64,000 bases of DNA, taken from Paraescarpia echinospica (taxonomy: Eukaryota > Annelida > Polychaeta > Sabellida > Siboglinidae). The translations under genes were made by a program, and so were the position numbers. The stretch spans positions 49,719,629-49,783,628 of the forward strand of contig CM034531.1 in the NCBI GenBank assembly GCA_020002185.1. The letters are read 5' to 3'. Shown in pieces: positions 24,031 through 36,043 of this stretch (its first letter is position 1; each line of letters opens with the position of its first letter). The notes below the pieces were generated by a model. It was not told the DNA's origin. It did not search any database and was given only the letters and a program-made list of their open reading frames with translations.

Positions 24031-26092
24031 TGTTGTTAGACAAGCAGTAAAACATGTAATTGTTTGTTAGACAAGCAGTAAAACATGTTATTGTTTGTTA
24101 GACAAGCAGGTAAAACATGTAATTGTTTGTTAGACAAGCAGGTAAAACATGTAATTGTTTGTTAGACAAGCAGGTAAAACATGTAATTGTTTGTAAGACA
24201 AGCAGGTAAACATGTAATTGTTTGTTAGACAAGCAGTAAAACATGTAATTGTTTGTTAGACAAGCAGGTAAAACATGTAATTGTTTGTTAGACAAGCAGG
24301 TAAAACATGTAATTGTTTGTTAGACAAGCAGTAAAACATGTAATTGTTTGTTAGACAAGCAGGTAAAACATGTAATTGTTTGTTAGACAAGCAGTAAAAC
24401 ATGTAATTGTTTGTTAGACAAGCAGGTAAAACATGTAATTGTTTGTTAGACAAGCAGGTAAAACATGTAATTGTTTGTTAGACAAGCAGGTAAAACATGT
24501 AATTGTTTGTTAGACAAGCAGGTAAAACATGTAAGTGTTTGTTAGACAAGCAGTAAAACATGTAATTGTTTGTTAGACAAGCAGGTAAAACATGTAATTG
24601 TTTGTTAGACAAGCAGTAAAACATGTAATTGTTTGTTAGACAAGCAGGTAAAACATGTAATTGTTTGTTAGACAAGCAGGTAAAACATGTAATTGTTTGT
24701 TAGACAAGCAGGTAAAACATGTAATTGTTTGTTAGACAAGCAGGTAAAACATGTAAGTGTTTGTTAGACAAGCAGTAAAACATGTAATTGTTTGTTAGAC
24801 AAGCAGGTAAAACATGTAATTGTTTGTTAGACAAGCAGGTAAAACATGTAATTGTTTGTTAGACAAGCAGGTAAAACATGTAATTGTTTGTTAGACAAGC
24901 AGTAAAACATGTAATTGTTTGTTAGACAAGCAGGTAAAACATGTAATTGTTTGTTAGACAAGCAGGTAAAACATGTAATTGTTTGTTAGACAAGCAGGTA
25001 AAACATGTAATTGTTTGTTAGACATGCAGGTAAAACATGTAAGTGTTTGTTAGACGAGCAGGTAAAACATGTAATTGTTTGTTAGACAAGCCGGTAAAAC
25101 ATGTAATTGTTTGTTAGACAAGCAGTAAAACATGTAATTGTTTGTTAGACAAGCAGGTAAAACATGTAATTGTTTGTTAGACAAGCAGTAAAACATGTAA
25201 TTGTTTGTTAGACAAGCAGATAAAACATGTAATTGTTTGTTATACAAGCAGGTAAAACATGTAATTGTTTGTTAGACAAGCAGTAAAACATGTAAATGTT
25301 TGTTAGACAAGCAGGTAAAACATGTAATTGTTTGTTAGACAAGCAGTAAAACATGTAATTGTTTGTTAGACAAGCAGGTAAAACATGTAATTGTTTGTTA
25401 GACAAGCAGGTAAAACATGTAATTGTTTGTTAGACAAGCAGGTAAAACATGTAATTGTTTGTTAGAAAAGCAGGTAAAACATGTAATTGTTTGTTAGACA
25501 AGCAGTAAAACATGAAATTGTTTGTTAGACAAGCAGTAAAACATGTAATTGTTTGTTAGACAAGCAGGTAAAACATTTAATTTGTTTGTTAGACAAGCAG
25601 TAAAACATGTAATTGTTTGTTAGACAAGCAGGTAAAACATGTGATTTTTTTGTTAGACAAGCAGTAAAACATGTAATTGTTTGTTAGACAAGCAGGTAAA
25701 ACATGTAATTGTTTGTTAGACAAGCAGTAAAACATGTAATGTTTGTTAGACAAGCAGGTAAAACATGTAATTGTTTGTTAGACAAGCAGTAAAACATGTA
25801 ATTGTTTGTTAGACAAGCAGGTAAAACATGTAATTGTTTTTAGACAAGCAGTAAAACATGTAATTGTTTGTTAGACAAGCAGGTAAAACATGTAATTGTT
25901 TGTTAGACAAGCAGTAAAACATGTAATTGTTTGTTAGACAAGCAGGTAAAACATGTAATTGTTTGTTAGACAAACAGGTAAAACATGTAATTGTTTGTTA
26001 GACAAGCAGTAAAACATGTAATTGTTTGTTAGACAAGCAGGTAAAACATGTAATTGTTTGTTAGACAAGCAGGTAAAACACGTAATTGTTTT
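24031..26092. repeat. 31/32-bp minisatellite, about 65 copies
   Basis: Unit 'gtttgttagacaagcaggta' plus 'aaacatgtaatt'. It alternates between a 32-bp form (agcaggtaaaac) and a 31-bp form lacking one g (agcagtaaaac). Alternation keeps 65-codon minus frames open in places. Runs such as 24256-24453 and 25050-25247 suggest multi-unit duplication blocks. Confidence 0.97.
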
Positions 26093-27009
26093 TTGACACA
26101 GCATGTTTTAATACTAGAATCCGCGGTTGAGATGCAAATTGCAAGAGTTCGTCGGTCAATGACACCCAGTATCCTCCAAGTCGCACTGGTTGGTGCGCAC
26201 CAGCTAGGTATTCAGCGACTCGACTGAGTTCTTGACATCAAGTTCCTTCGACCTCGATCAGCCGACACACTGCACTACATACATTGATACAGTCGAACAT
26301 GGCGCTAGTCAATGTGTCGATGATGGTAAGTATGTTGTTAATGACTGTAAAACTATCTCGAGCACACAATTCAGTGCAGTGAGTCAATTCGTAACCATGT
26401 TGTATTATTGTTCTCCATTTCTTCTTTGTGAATAGTCGATGCTGGTCAGTTTCTGATCACGGTTTCGAAGAGGTCGAACTGCGGTCACAATGACGTAATG
26501 AACTCCTACAGTGAAGACAGCAAAGATGCCACATCGTTAATGTCCACCATTGATTATAATCTTTGGAGCATTTTTTTCATATTCATGCATTCTAAAATCT
26601 TACGCCATGCACAACATTGCAGTCACACCGGATTCGAGCCCAACATCACAGATGTTCTCAAGTACAGAGGAAATGGTAGAGTACACTTTTACTACCACTG
26701 AAACTGCATCGGAATGTGCTAACATCCTTCGTGTCACTCAGCCTTAACGATCAACAGGTCGTGCGTCTTAAGTTCGCCTTCGAGAAGAAAACATGAAGTA
26801 TGCTGTCACTTTTCAATAACGTTGATTTACACATAATCAAGTATAAAACCACACATATCGATAATGTTTACGAAACGTTTATGCGCTAGTAGAGAAGCTT
26901 GAAAAATAGGTAAACTTAAGTTTGAAGTTTCAAAATATATATTGTAGTTAAATTGGGAACCCCAGAGGTGTGGGCACTCACAATTCTAATTTCCCAAAGG
27001 CCCCTGTAT
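26093..27009. other. non-coding, no gene seen
   Basis: Between the minisatellite and block Y. Short frames at 26232-26747 have no recognisable domain. Confidence 0.4.
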
Positions 27010-27545
27010 CCCTCAAATCCCCCAACTGAGTACGTGGTATCCTTGATCAGCTCCCGATTTTAAAATCTAACCCATAGCAATTTTGAGTGGAAAATCACAG
27101 TAGTTTTGCTGCAGGCTTCAAGCATCCATCCAGTCATTCTTCGGAATCAACGAATGACCTAATGTTGAAACCAGGGTACAACTCTCCATTGTGTTAAGAA
27201 GGTGCTATGTTTATACATGACGCTATCGGAAGTAGCCGGAAGTGACACTGTCACAGCCTAGTTGTTAGACCATTGATGATGATAGCTACGGATGAAACGC
27301 TACTATTATTGTATGCCTGTATTATTATTTTTTTTAATTCTGGTGCCGCCGTTGGACGAGTAGACGGATATCAGATAAGACTGTGCACAAGGACGTGCAC
27401 TCAACTTCACCTTTAATAAAATACGTCGTAAAGTAAACACGTTTATGTTACACATATCTCCCCATCGCACGGAGTAATATAGAAATCGGCCCATGATTTG
27501 GTGAACTGACGTGAAAACATTTTTAATACAGATACACACGCTCTG
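27010..27545. repeat. dispersed block Y, copy 1
   Basis: Collinear with 29770-30330: 'gaatcaacgaatgacctaa', 'gtgctat', 'atcggaagtagccggaagtg', 'actgtcacagcctagttgtt', 'gatagctacggatgaaacg', 'ttcacctttaataaa..aaagtaaacac', 'catgatttggtgaactgac'. A CT-rich simple repeat follows directly (27541-27630), as in the other copy. Confidence 0.78.
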
Positions 27546-27944
27546 TCTCTCTGTCTCTGCCTCTGCCGCTACTCCTGCCTCTGCCTATCTGTCTCCCTGT
27601 TTCTCTGTCTCCCTCTGTCTCTCTCGTACGCACGCTCGCATGCATGCACGCACGCACGCACATAGTTTTGCTGTAACCGTATATACGACATTGTTACCAA
27701 CATACGCAGCCATTCGTGGTTTTTGGCTTTTGAATTGCCAAGCTGAGCTACCAAGTGAAAGAGAGGGTACAACGTTGTACACACGCTATTGGGGTGAACG
27801 GCAAGTGCAGTGTTCACAATCAGCAGCATTTTAAGAAGGCATTAAGTACTGCTGCAAAAACATACACAACAATACGTCCTCATTTTAACTCGAGGTAGCC
27901 CCTAATAATCGACATCAGACAGTATAATAACAACGATAGTGACA

Positions 27945-28365
27945 AGATAAAATTTATCACGTGTCTCATTTGTTACCAATTCACAACTGAACTATCGATA
28001 AATTGATTACCTATTGTTGCATGCTTACATGCTGTAATTATAAAATAATTTATATTGCCAATTGATAGCAACAAAGTCTGCGTAAATAGTATCTTAAAGC
28101 GAATGATTTAAGAAAGGCAAAAACATCAACGTTAAGTAACAGGCTTGTAATTAGCGGGTTGATAACCGAGGAGAGCGGCGGTGTGTAGCCTAAGGATAGA
28201 GTCTACACCACATCTTATCGCGACACTCGTCAATCTTCGCGTCAGACAGGTTCTGAAAGAGGCTTAGGAAAGCGAAACTATAATTAAACCAACGTAGATT
28301 TGTTAACTGTTGCATTTTAAATAACCGGAACAATTGATCTTTTCATGTTGTTAAACCGACTAAAA
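27945..28365. repeat. dispersed block X, copy 2
   Basis: Partner of 23318-23700. It is followed by 'tttccttggtgaaatatca' and then the tetranucleotide array. A very similar 'tttccttggtgagataaca' reappears at 29797 after the array, so the array sits between two copies of this word. Confidence 0.65.
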
Positions 28366-28445
28366 TAGAAGGATTTATACATAACTTTAAAAGGTATTGC
28401 AACCGAACAACACAATTGGGTATCTAATTTCCTTGGTGAAATATC

Positions 28446-29488
28446 ACTGACTGACTGACTGACTGACTGACTGACTGACTGACTGACTGACTGACTGACT
28501 GACTCACTCACTCACTCACTCACTCACTCTCTGTCTCTCTCACTCATTCTCTCACTCTCTCACTCACTCACTCACTCACTCACTCACTCACTCACTCACT
28601 CACTCACTCACTCACTCACTCACTCACTCACACATTCCCTCACTCATTCTCTCACTCATTCTCTCACTCATTCTCTCACTCATTCTCTCACTCATTCACT
28701 CACTCACTCACTCACTCACCCACTCACCCACTCACTCACTCACTCACTCACTCACTCACTCACTCACTCACTCACTCACTCACTCACTCACTCACTCACT
28801 CACTCTCTCATTCTCTCACTCTTTCTCTCACTCTCTCATTCACCCTCTGTCTCTCTTATTCATTCTCTCACTCTCTAACTCACTCACTCACTCACTCACT
28901 CACTCACTCACTCACTCACTCACTCACTCACTCACTCACTCACTCACTCACTCACTCACTCTCTCACTCTCTCACTCACTCACTCACTCACTCATTCTCT
29001 CACTCTCTCACTCACTCTGTCTCTCTCACTCAATCTCTCACTCATTCTCTCACTCATTCTCTCACTCATTCTCTCACTCATTCTCTCACTCATTCTCTCA
29101 CTCATTCTCTCACTCATTATCTCTCTCTCACTCACTCATTCACTCACTCACTCACTCACTCACTCTCATTCTCCCACTCTCTCTCTCACTCACTCACTCA
29201 CTCACTCACTCACTCACTCACTCACTCACTCACTCATTCTCTCACTCTCTCACTCATTCTCTGTCTCTCTCTTACTCATTCTCTTACTCACTCACTCACT
29301 CACTCACTCACTCACTCACTCACTCACTCACTCACTCACTCACTCACTCACTCACTCACTCTCATTCACTCACTCACTCACTCATTCTCTCACTCTGTCA
29401 CTCACTCTCTGTCTCTCTCAATCATTATCTCACTCACTCACTCACTCACTCACTCACTCACTCACTCACTCACTCGCACACTCACTCG
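28446..29488. repeat. tetranucleotide array (ACTG)n then (ACTC)n, about 1.04 kb
   Basis: Begins with about 14 ACTG units, switches to ACTC, and is interrupted by blocks of 'attctctcactc' (a 12-bp higher-order form) and 'ctctgtctct'. A composite, internally re-amplified microsatellite. Confidence 0.97.
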
Positions 29489-29769
29489 CCCAACCCTTTA
29501 CCGAGACGATCGTTGGAGTGCACGTTTAGATGATGTGTCGACCATCTGCCGCCATCGGTTTCTACCTCGTGTTGCCGGCAGAAGATCTTTCAGCGGCAAC
29601 TCAGTCCATTCTGTGATGTTATCGAGCCACATCTTTCTTGGTCGCCCCCCCCCCCCTCCCCCCTCTCACGGTGCACTGGAGTATTTCTTTGGTGATGGTG
29701 TTGTGACCTGTGGCGTGTCAATACCACTGTAACTTTCTTTTTTTATTATATTTACGACAGGTTGTTGAA

Positions 29770-30330
29770 GTCCAGCTAAGTTATTGGGGAGTGTATTTCC
29801 TTGGTGAGATAACAATTTAAAAATCCAACACCATAACAATTTCATGATTGAAAATGTACACTATCAAGTCACGTTAGTTTTGTTGTAGATTTTAAGTATC
29901 TGTGCAGATGCTCTTCGAAATCAACGAATAGCCGAACGTTGAATCCAGGATGTGAATCTCTATTGTCAAGCAGGTGCTATATATATATTAGTATACAACA
30001 TGGCGCTACCGGAAATAGCCGGAGGTGGCACTGTCACAGCCTAGTTGTTAGTCTGGGTCACTGATGTTGATAGCTACGGATGACACGTTACTATTGTGTA
30101 TGCTTATATGATTGTTCTCTTAACTACGGAGCAGCCGTATGATACAAATACTGGGATAAGATAAAATCGCGCCAGAGGACATGCACTTACCTTCACCTTA
30201 CATTTCAAAGTAAACACATTTTACACAGTCTCCTCCGTACGGACTGACTTTGGAGTCTACTACCCACATGATTTGGTGGATTGACATGCAAATATGCTTA
30301 TAAAATAGAAATGTATTCTCTCGCTCTCTC
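29770..30330. repeat. dispersed block Y, copy 2
   Basis: Partner of 27010-27545, sharing 'gaaatcaacgaata', 'ctaccggaaatagccgga', 'cactgtcacagcctagttgt', 'gatagctacggatgacacg' and 'catgatttggtggattgac'. Ends in a CT microsatellite. Confidence 0.78.
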
Positions 30331-30389
30331 TCTCTCACTCTCTCTCTCTCTCTAAATAGAAATGTATTCTCTCGCTCTCTCTCTCTCTC

Positions 30390-30462
<73 letters not shown>

Positions 30463-30463
30463 T
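30303..30463. repeat. (CT)n microsatellite with a duplicated start
   Basis: 'aaatagaaatgtattctctc' occurs twice, 50 bp apart, each time running into (CT)n; the second run is about 90 bp. Confidence 0.95.
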
Positions 30464-31774
30464 ACTTATTTCAGTTTGGCCCGTTTGGTCATCTGGAGCA
30501 CAGGTCATCGACACAAGCTATCCAGTCCTATTAGCTATCCTATTTTGTGAGTTTGTTCCAGATGCAAGCTATTTTGGCCATCCTAGATTTTTATTCTTAT
30601 TAGGTTTTATTGTATATAATGTGATTGTCTGGCGATACTGATAAAGATATTTTCTTATTATCTACATATAACCGAGCTTGCGCATATACGCGGGTAGGTT
30701 AGCGTTTTCTTCTTACATGGCTTGAACCTCGAGCGCCAAACTTTCATGGATAATCTATTACCCATAGAATAGGACGTATCTTTTCAAAATACACTATATA
30801 TGTCAAGATGCTCACCTTTTATGGGATCAATTAATTAATGTGCGCGTAATACGTAACCTAACAGTTGCACGAACCACGTGCGCGCGGCAAATACTTCGGG
30901 AAAAAGGGCTCTGCGTCATTGACTTGGCAACATGAAGTAGACGTTGACACAATAATGCTTATGTCTACCCTCGAGCCAATAGCATAGCAGTACGAATATT
31001 ATTTGACAATTCTTAACTATCACAATTGGGGACTACCGATAGACGTGAACTTCACATTCTCGCCGACCATCGTCACTTTGAACAAACAACGAGTATCTGC
31101 GAGCGCGTTGTGGTGTTTATGTAACGATGTTGTGTGTTTCTAACATTTGATAAATCATTTTTATTACTATGACGACTGTCAACTACCAAGACATTGCGTC
31201 AGGTGACGGGCAATTTTGCCAGTATGACAAATCCACCACCATTTTTTGTTCTTGATTTCTTTCGCCACCGGAAGCTAAACAAAATAGCAGTGTTGTTGTT
31301 AACCTTGTCACACGTATTATAATTCGTAATAGTTCTTCCCAGGCATAGATATACGGAAAAGTGTGTAGATCATTTCCCGTGTTTACTGTCAGTGTCCGTG
31401 TTTCCGCGCACTTCAGCAACATTAAGTTTTACTTGATGTGTTAGTTTAAGATTCTATTACCTTCCAATTTGGAAGGTAAAGCGCTTTATTATTTCACACG
31501 TTATTCACCAAGGGAAGCAAGCTGAGTTGGCATTGCGAACCACAGATTTTACGTCTACTTTTGTGCCTCCGATATTTCAGGAACGATTGCCCAGGTACGT
31601 GAAGAAATTGACTCCAGCCAGTGGCTCCCTCCTATAGTGACTGGCTTATTGTTATTCTTATTGGCTTTCATATTTTGTCTTTCTCCCGTTGATGTGAAAT
31701 GTGTTTGTTTTAACTATGTTGAGAAACTCTGTGTTCTACCTGGCCCGTTAATGACTGTGCGATGGGGAGCCAGG
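30464..31774. other. non-coding, no gene seen
   Basis: AT-rich sequence; no exon, RNA gene or repeat recognised. Confidence 0.4.
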
Positions 31775-32367
31775 TCATCTACGACGTTGAAATCGTCCAA
31801 CAGGCTCCAAAATGTCTACAGGATAGCATGTTTCCAGCTTCCTGTGGTCCTCCGCATTATCCAGTCTATGGCTAGCAGGAAGAGGACATGCGACGGAAAA
31901 CAACCATGTCTTCACCGTAAAAGAGTCGACAGCAGTTAGATGTCCTGCGAGAATGACCTTACAAACCATACATTCGTAGGTTTTTCGTATCATATCAGAA
32001 AACAACTTCTGTGTTGTCGTAGAAGCTTCCAAAAAGTTTCCATCTCGATGTTATCAAATTGCCCGTCACAGCACACAGGGACCAGTTCCACTCCGCCGAT
32101 TCTTTCACGATGATGCGAAGGGTAGCAGTTAACTGTTTGATTGGTACAAAATCTATTTTTGGAAGCGTGCTTGATGGTGTGTGAATCTAGCATCCAGTAG
32201 TTTTTAATCTTTAAAAAATAACGCTGCTGAGAATCTTTCCCGCAGGAACTGCCAGGAGCATAATCCTTATGTAGTTCTTTCAATGTAGTAGCTCCCTTTT
32301 CTTTGGTAACTTGACGACGTGCCTTTTGTTCCATCGGGTTGGATTTAAGCCCGCACGCACCCACCAT
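31775..32367 (-). CDS. two overlapping open frames, hypothetical (weak)
   Basis: The minus strand has a 125-codon frame (32367 to 31990) starting MVGACGLKSNPMEQKARR in a good Kozak-like context (aaacaATGG). It overlaps a second frame (32032 to 31775) offset by one register, of more acceptable composition than its surroundings. This could be one broken gene with a frameshift near 32000, or chance. I see no domain or splice-site support. It lies about 3.5 kb downstream of the ZNF277 stop on the same strand. Confidence 0.2.
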
Positions 32368-32939
32368 TGTTTTCGTCGTAGTCTAAACGTGAACGGCTCG
32401 GATAGTTATCATTATACCGTTCTTTAGCTCGTGTTTTTTTCTCACAATCCCCTTTAAATTATGTCTTTCTTTCGCGTGCGTCACCTTGCAGCAGTCAACA
32501 TTTTATGCTATTATATGTCGAGAGAACGAGTTTTGGCAATTGAACAAAGACACTCCGGTGATAATAGACAACATGCAGTATCACATGTACAACGTACAAC
32601 ACAATCCATTCAGACACCTCTATGACTTTACTACACTATATTTAGTTATTGCTACTTAAGATTGCTACTGCATCTGACGAAAGTAGACGTAAATGGTGGG
32701 TGTGTTCAGTTTATTGAGATGTGTTCTATTTTCCACAAGAAAACAAATTGATATTTCAAACTTCTCTCAAGTAACGACCATCCATGGTCTCTGACTTATC
32801 GCATTTAACTAAAAACGGCCCCGTCTATGAATAATATAAGAGTGGTTTATTGTCAACGTTTTCCTTCTCTATAGTAAGTTACAACGTAAAACAGTCCAAT
32901 ACTGTCAATACAGTTGGTTTCCATTTCCCTGTGTGATAT

Positions 32940-33145
32940 ATTTTACTTTACTTCCCCTGGTACAGGCGCCAGGTAGGAACAAGCAACGGCTTTTCTTTTA
33001 GTATCCCTTCCGAAAGACACAGGCAAAATGGAGTGGACAAAGCTGCAATAACAGTGAACCCACAGTAGGTGGAATCGAACCAACTTCCTCTCGATGAGTC
33101 TGGTGCTCTATCGCTTGACCGCTGCCCCCTTCTGATTGAGCAGTG
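32940..33145 (-). mobile_element. tRNA-derived SINE
   Basis: On the minus strand the 5' end resembles a tRNA: an A-box-like region at 33123-33105 (agcggtcaagcgatagagc) and a perfect B box ggttcgattcc at 33081-33071, about 25 bp apart. The tRNA-unrelated body follows ('gtgtctttcggaagggatac', 'taccaggggaagtaaagt'). The tRNA-like part lacks a full set of paired arms, so I call a SINE, not a tRNA gene. Confidence 0.75.
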
Positions 33146-34037
33146 ATTGGTCATTTATTAATTTACTACGAACACGCTGTTGTATTATCCCTTATGCCAG
33201 TATTGTTTTGACAGTGGTGATGCACAGTGTGGACTGATCGAACTCTTCATTTATGTTGTACCCAACAAATCAACCAGTCAACTCGCACAGCATTTGTGAA
33301 AGAAAATGGCGTTAGATATGTTCATATCCAGGTAGTCCATAATAATGCCAGATGTGCCATAATAGCAGTGCAACACAGAATGCAGGCAATACTGCCACGA
33401 CTGTGCAACTCATTCAATAGGTTTCATGTATAAGTCGTGTCTGGCACGGGGTTTATATCTGCTAGGAATTGTGTCTGTATCTCGACAAAACCATACAATT
33501 AAAGAGGGTAAGAATAACAAGAACCGCCCTACAAAGGCATGGAACAAGAACCACTTGTACAGCAGGGTCTTGAGAACAATACATCTTTGTCTTCAATTGT
33601 TTCGTTCTGCAGAAGAAGTTTGAGCTAATTATGGTTCAGCCTCTTGTTTCACAAAGGTACACTGTGCTATAAAAACTATGCACTATCCAGTTAATAAGGT
33701 TGTCCATAGAGTAGAGGACACACAGAATTTACCACACCAGTAATTTCTGTAACGGGTGAATTGGTGTCAAGTGATAGAAGTCTCTAGCAATAAGTATCAA
33801 TTACATGGTTTCCGTCAGTGACACATTATGTTGTTTTGGTGTATATGAAGATATACATTTAGTATGATTAGAACTATTCTATTGGACAGATTTGAAGCCT
33901 ACATCTGGCCTTGTTGACAGTCAGGTGATGAATGGAAAAATAGTGATAAAACACATAACTATGATAACTGACACTGTGCAATGATTATCCAATCCATAGG
34001 ACTGCTTAACTTCAGCTTCTCGGCTGTCTCGGGTGGA

Positions 34038-34193
34038 CTGATGACATCGGAAGGCGGGGGAGGGGGTGATGATGACATCGGAAGGCGGGGGAGGGGGTGC
34101 TGATGACATCGGAAGGCGGGGGAGGGGGTGCTAATGACATTGGAAGGCGGGGGAGGGGGTGCTGATGACATCGGAAGGCGGGGGAGGGGGTGC
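34038..34193. repeat. 31-bp G-rich minisatellite, 5 copies
   Basis: Unit 'gatgacatcggaaggcgggg' plus 'gagggggtgct'; the first copy is slightly shorter. Each unit has runs of 4-5 G and could form a quadruplex. The Pro-rich frames on the minus strand are artefacts. Confidence 0.93.
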
Positions 34194-34849
34194 TGCTGTT
34201 GAAAATTGTTCGCAGCCAAGTCATCATAAGTTTTCACCTTATTGTAACCTCAACGGGGGCATAGCCTAGGGTGGCCACAGGCCCCCTTGGATCCACCTAG
34301 GTATCATATATAACCACCATAAGCCAGTGCAGTTGTATCTGGGAAACAGAAGATTAATTTAATTAAATTTTACATCTGTATGGTCCAGTATGTTTTACTG
34401 AACAAGACAATCTCGACCAACTTCTAAAGGAACAAAGTCTGATTGTTTTTTTTATAAGATAAAGTCTAGACTATCTATATCTATTTTAACATACTGACTG
34501 CCAAAATGTACTTTAGTGAACCAGAATAAAAAATAATGTGATTGTTATCTGTTTAACTGGAATGTTTCGGTTCGAATATATTGCTTAGATCAAGATCAGA
34601 GGGGCACACAGTTTTAGTCATATTCCCATCAAATGATGCCGTTAACACACCACCTGCTCAACTTGTCCACAGTTATTGGAAATTGTCGTTTTGTCATGAA
34701 TGAACTTGAATGTCACGATTGATATCAATAAACTGATAACAATCAAATTATATCAAGAAGATGTGGCCCATTAAGCAAATTTTAGGAGCCAAGATGTTTA
34801 ATTAGATACACAGTGTAGCTTATATAATAATTTCGATACAATGGAACAC

Positions 34850-35130
34850 TGTAGCACAGTTATTAGAACATCGTACTCTTAACCGAGGTGACACTCTTAA
34901 CCGAGGTGACTTGAGTTTGAATCATTTTGTCGCCATTGCAAAGATTGGGTAATTTTTTCAACCATGTTGTCTCTGCTTACTCAGCTGTATAAATGAGTAC
35001 CTGTCTATAGGCAGTGGGTGGATATACATGAACAAATAGTTTTGTGCAGTAATAGCAGCATGGCTGAATGCTTCACAGAGAAATCAAGTTGGTGTTGGAA
35101 TGAAGAGGGCAGCCTGTGTGTAAAGTTTTA
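34850..35130 (+). mobile_element. diverged tRNA-derived SINE copy
   Basis: Same order of words as the SINE at 48784-49065: decayed tRNA-like head (tagcacagttattagaacatc..., B-box-like gagtttgaatc), then 'actcagctgtataaatgagt', 'ctgtctataggcagtgggtggata'. A 16-bp piece (cttaaccgaggtgac) is duplicated in the head. Confidence 0.5.
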
Positions 35131-35730
35131 ATGACTGTAAGGATGGGACATTGTGCTGTACAAGAAATAACCTTTATTATTACTATACAACATGATTTTA
35201 TCAAACAAAACTAACAGATGTTGTAAGTAGTAAGTTAGTTGTAAAAGCTGTATTTAATGAAGATGTCCATGCACGTGTTACATCATGATTTTCAATGGGC
35301 CATGTTGTGCCTTTAACCACTTGGGTGATCAAACAGATCTCCATTTTAATAGTACAGTGTATGTGTAGCATTGCAAGCACCATCCAGAAGACAGTGGAAA
35401 TACACAACACAATCAAATATTTGCATTTGCTTGTTTAAAAAAGCACCATTAAAACAATTATTGGTCTTAATGTTTTACTCTCCACAACTCTACAACGATG
35501 AGCTAGTCTCTACGCAATGTTATGTACAATTTTGTTGTTGTATTATATGCACAACTGGAGACTTGAATAAAGAGGAGATCATCCATTGAATATCAAAATG
35601 CAGCATCTGAATAATGTTGCATTTGATGATGGTAATATTTACAAACAATGTGTTTCCAATGACATGTTATTTCAGTTCTTCCAATAACTTTCCTCCTACC
35701 ATCTTATCTCTGTATTGTACCTTTAGGCAT

Positions 35731-35736
35731 TTTATT
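35731..35736 (-). terminator. candidate poly(A) signal of ZNF277
   Basis: AATAAA on the minus strand, about 120 nt past the ZNF277 stop codon. A second AATAAA lies at 35178-35173. Either could end the transcript; the sequence alone does not choose. Confidence 0.35.
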
Positions 35737-35853
35737 ATACTTTTAAAACACCCTGTAAGATGCCAAAGCCCATGTACAACAACTATTCGAGTATTGCTTT
35801 ATAGATATCACAATTTGATTTGATTGTTCTACAGTGTATCAGGTCACTATCTA

Positions 35854-36043
35854 TCAGGACATTATGATTTTCATGCGAACATCACTTTGCGCCAGTATGG
35901 AGTCGTGCACCGAGACATCTTCTGCAATGACCACAGTCTCTTTGTTATGATTACCCTCCTCTGGTTGAACTTCAGAGGTTTCATCATCGTCGACATCAAG
36001 TACACACAGTAAGTTGTCATCCTCGTAGGTCGGGAAGTAATAC
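35854..36043 (-). CDS. ZNF277: ZNF277 homologue, last coding exon
   Basis: C-terminal exon. After the acceptor 'gtttcccacag|GTATTACTTC' it completes a split Gln codon and reads YYFPTYEDDNLLC, the hallmark C-terminal block of ZNF277 proteins. A variable acidic tail follows (DVDDDETSEVQPEEG ... VVIAEDVS) and a stop at 35854-35856. ZNF277 is a C2H2 zinc-finger protein of nucleus and cytoplasm, reported in vertebrates to associate with Polycomb protein BMI1 and with ribosomal protein uS5; those roles are family knowledge, not visible here. The five exons found sum to 600 nt in one continuous frame. Confidence 0.92.

Noticed and set aside
24031..26092. CRISPR-like array (regular repeats)
   Set aside because: There are no unique spacers: the 31/32-bp units are contiguous and near-identical, and the genome is eukaryotic.
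33066..33127. tRNA gene on the minus strand
   Set aside because: A and B boxes are present, but the acceptor and anticodon stems do not pair properly and a SINE body follows directly.
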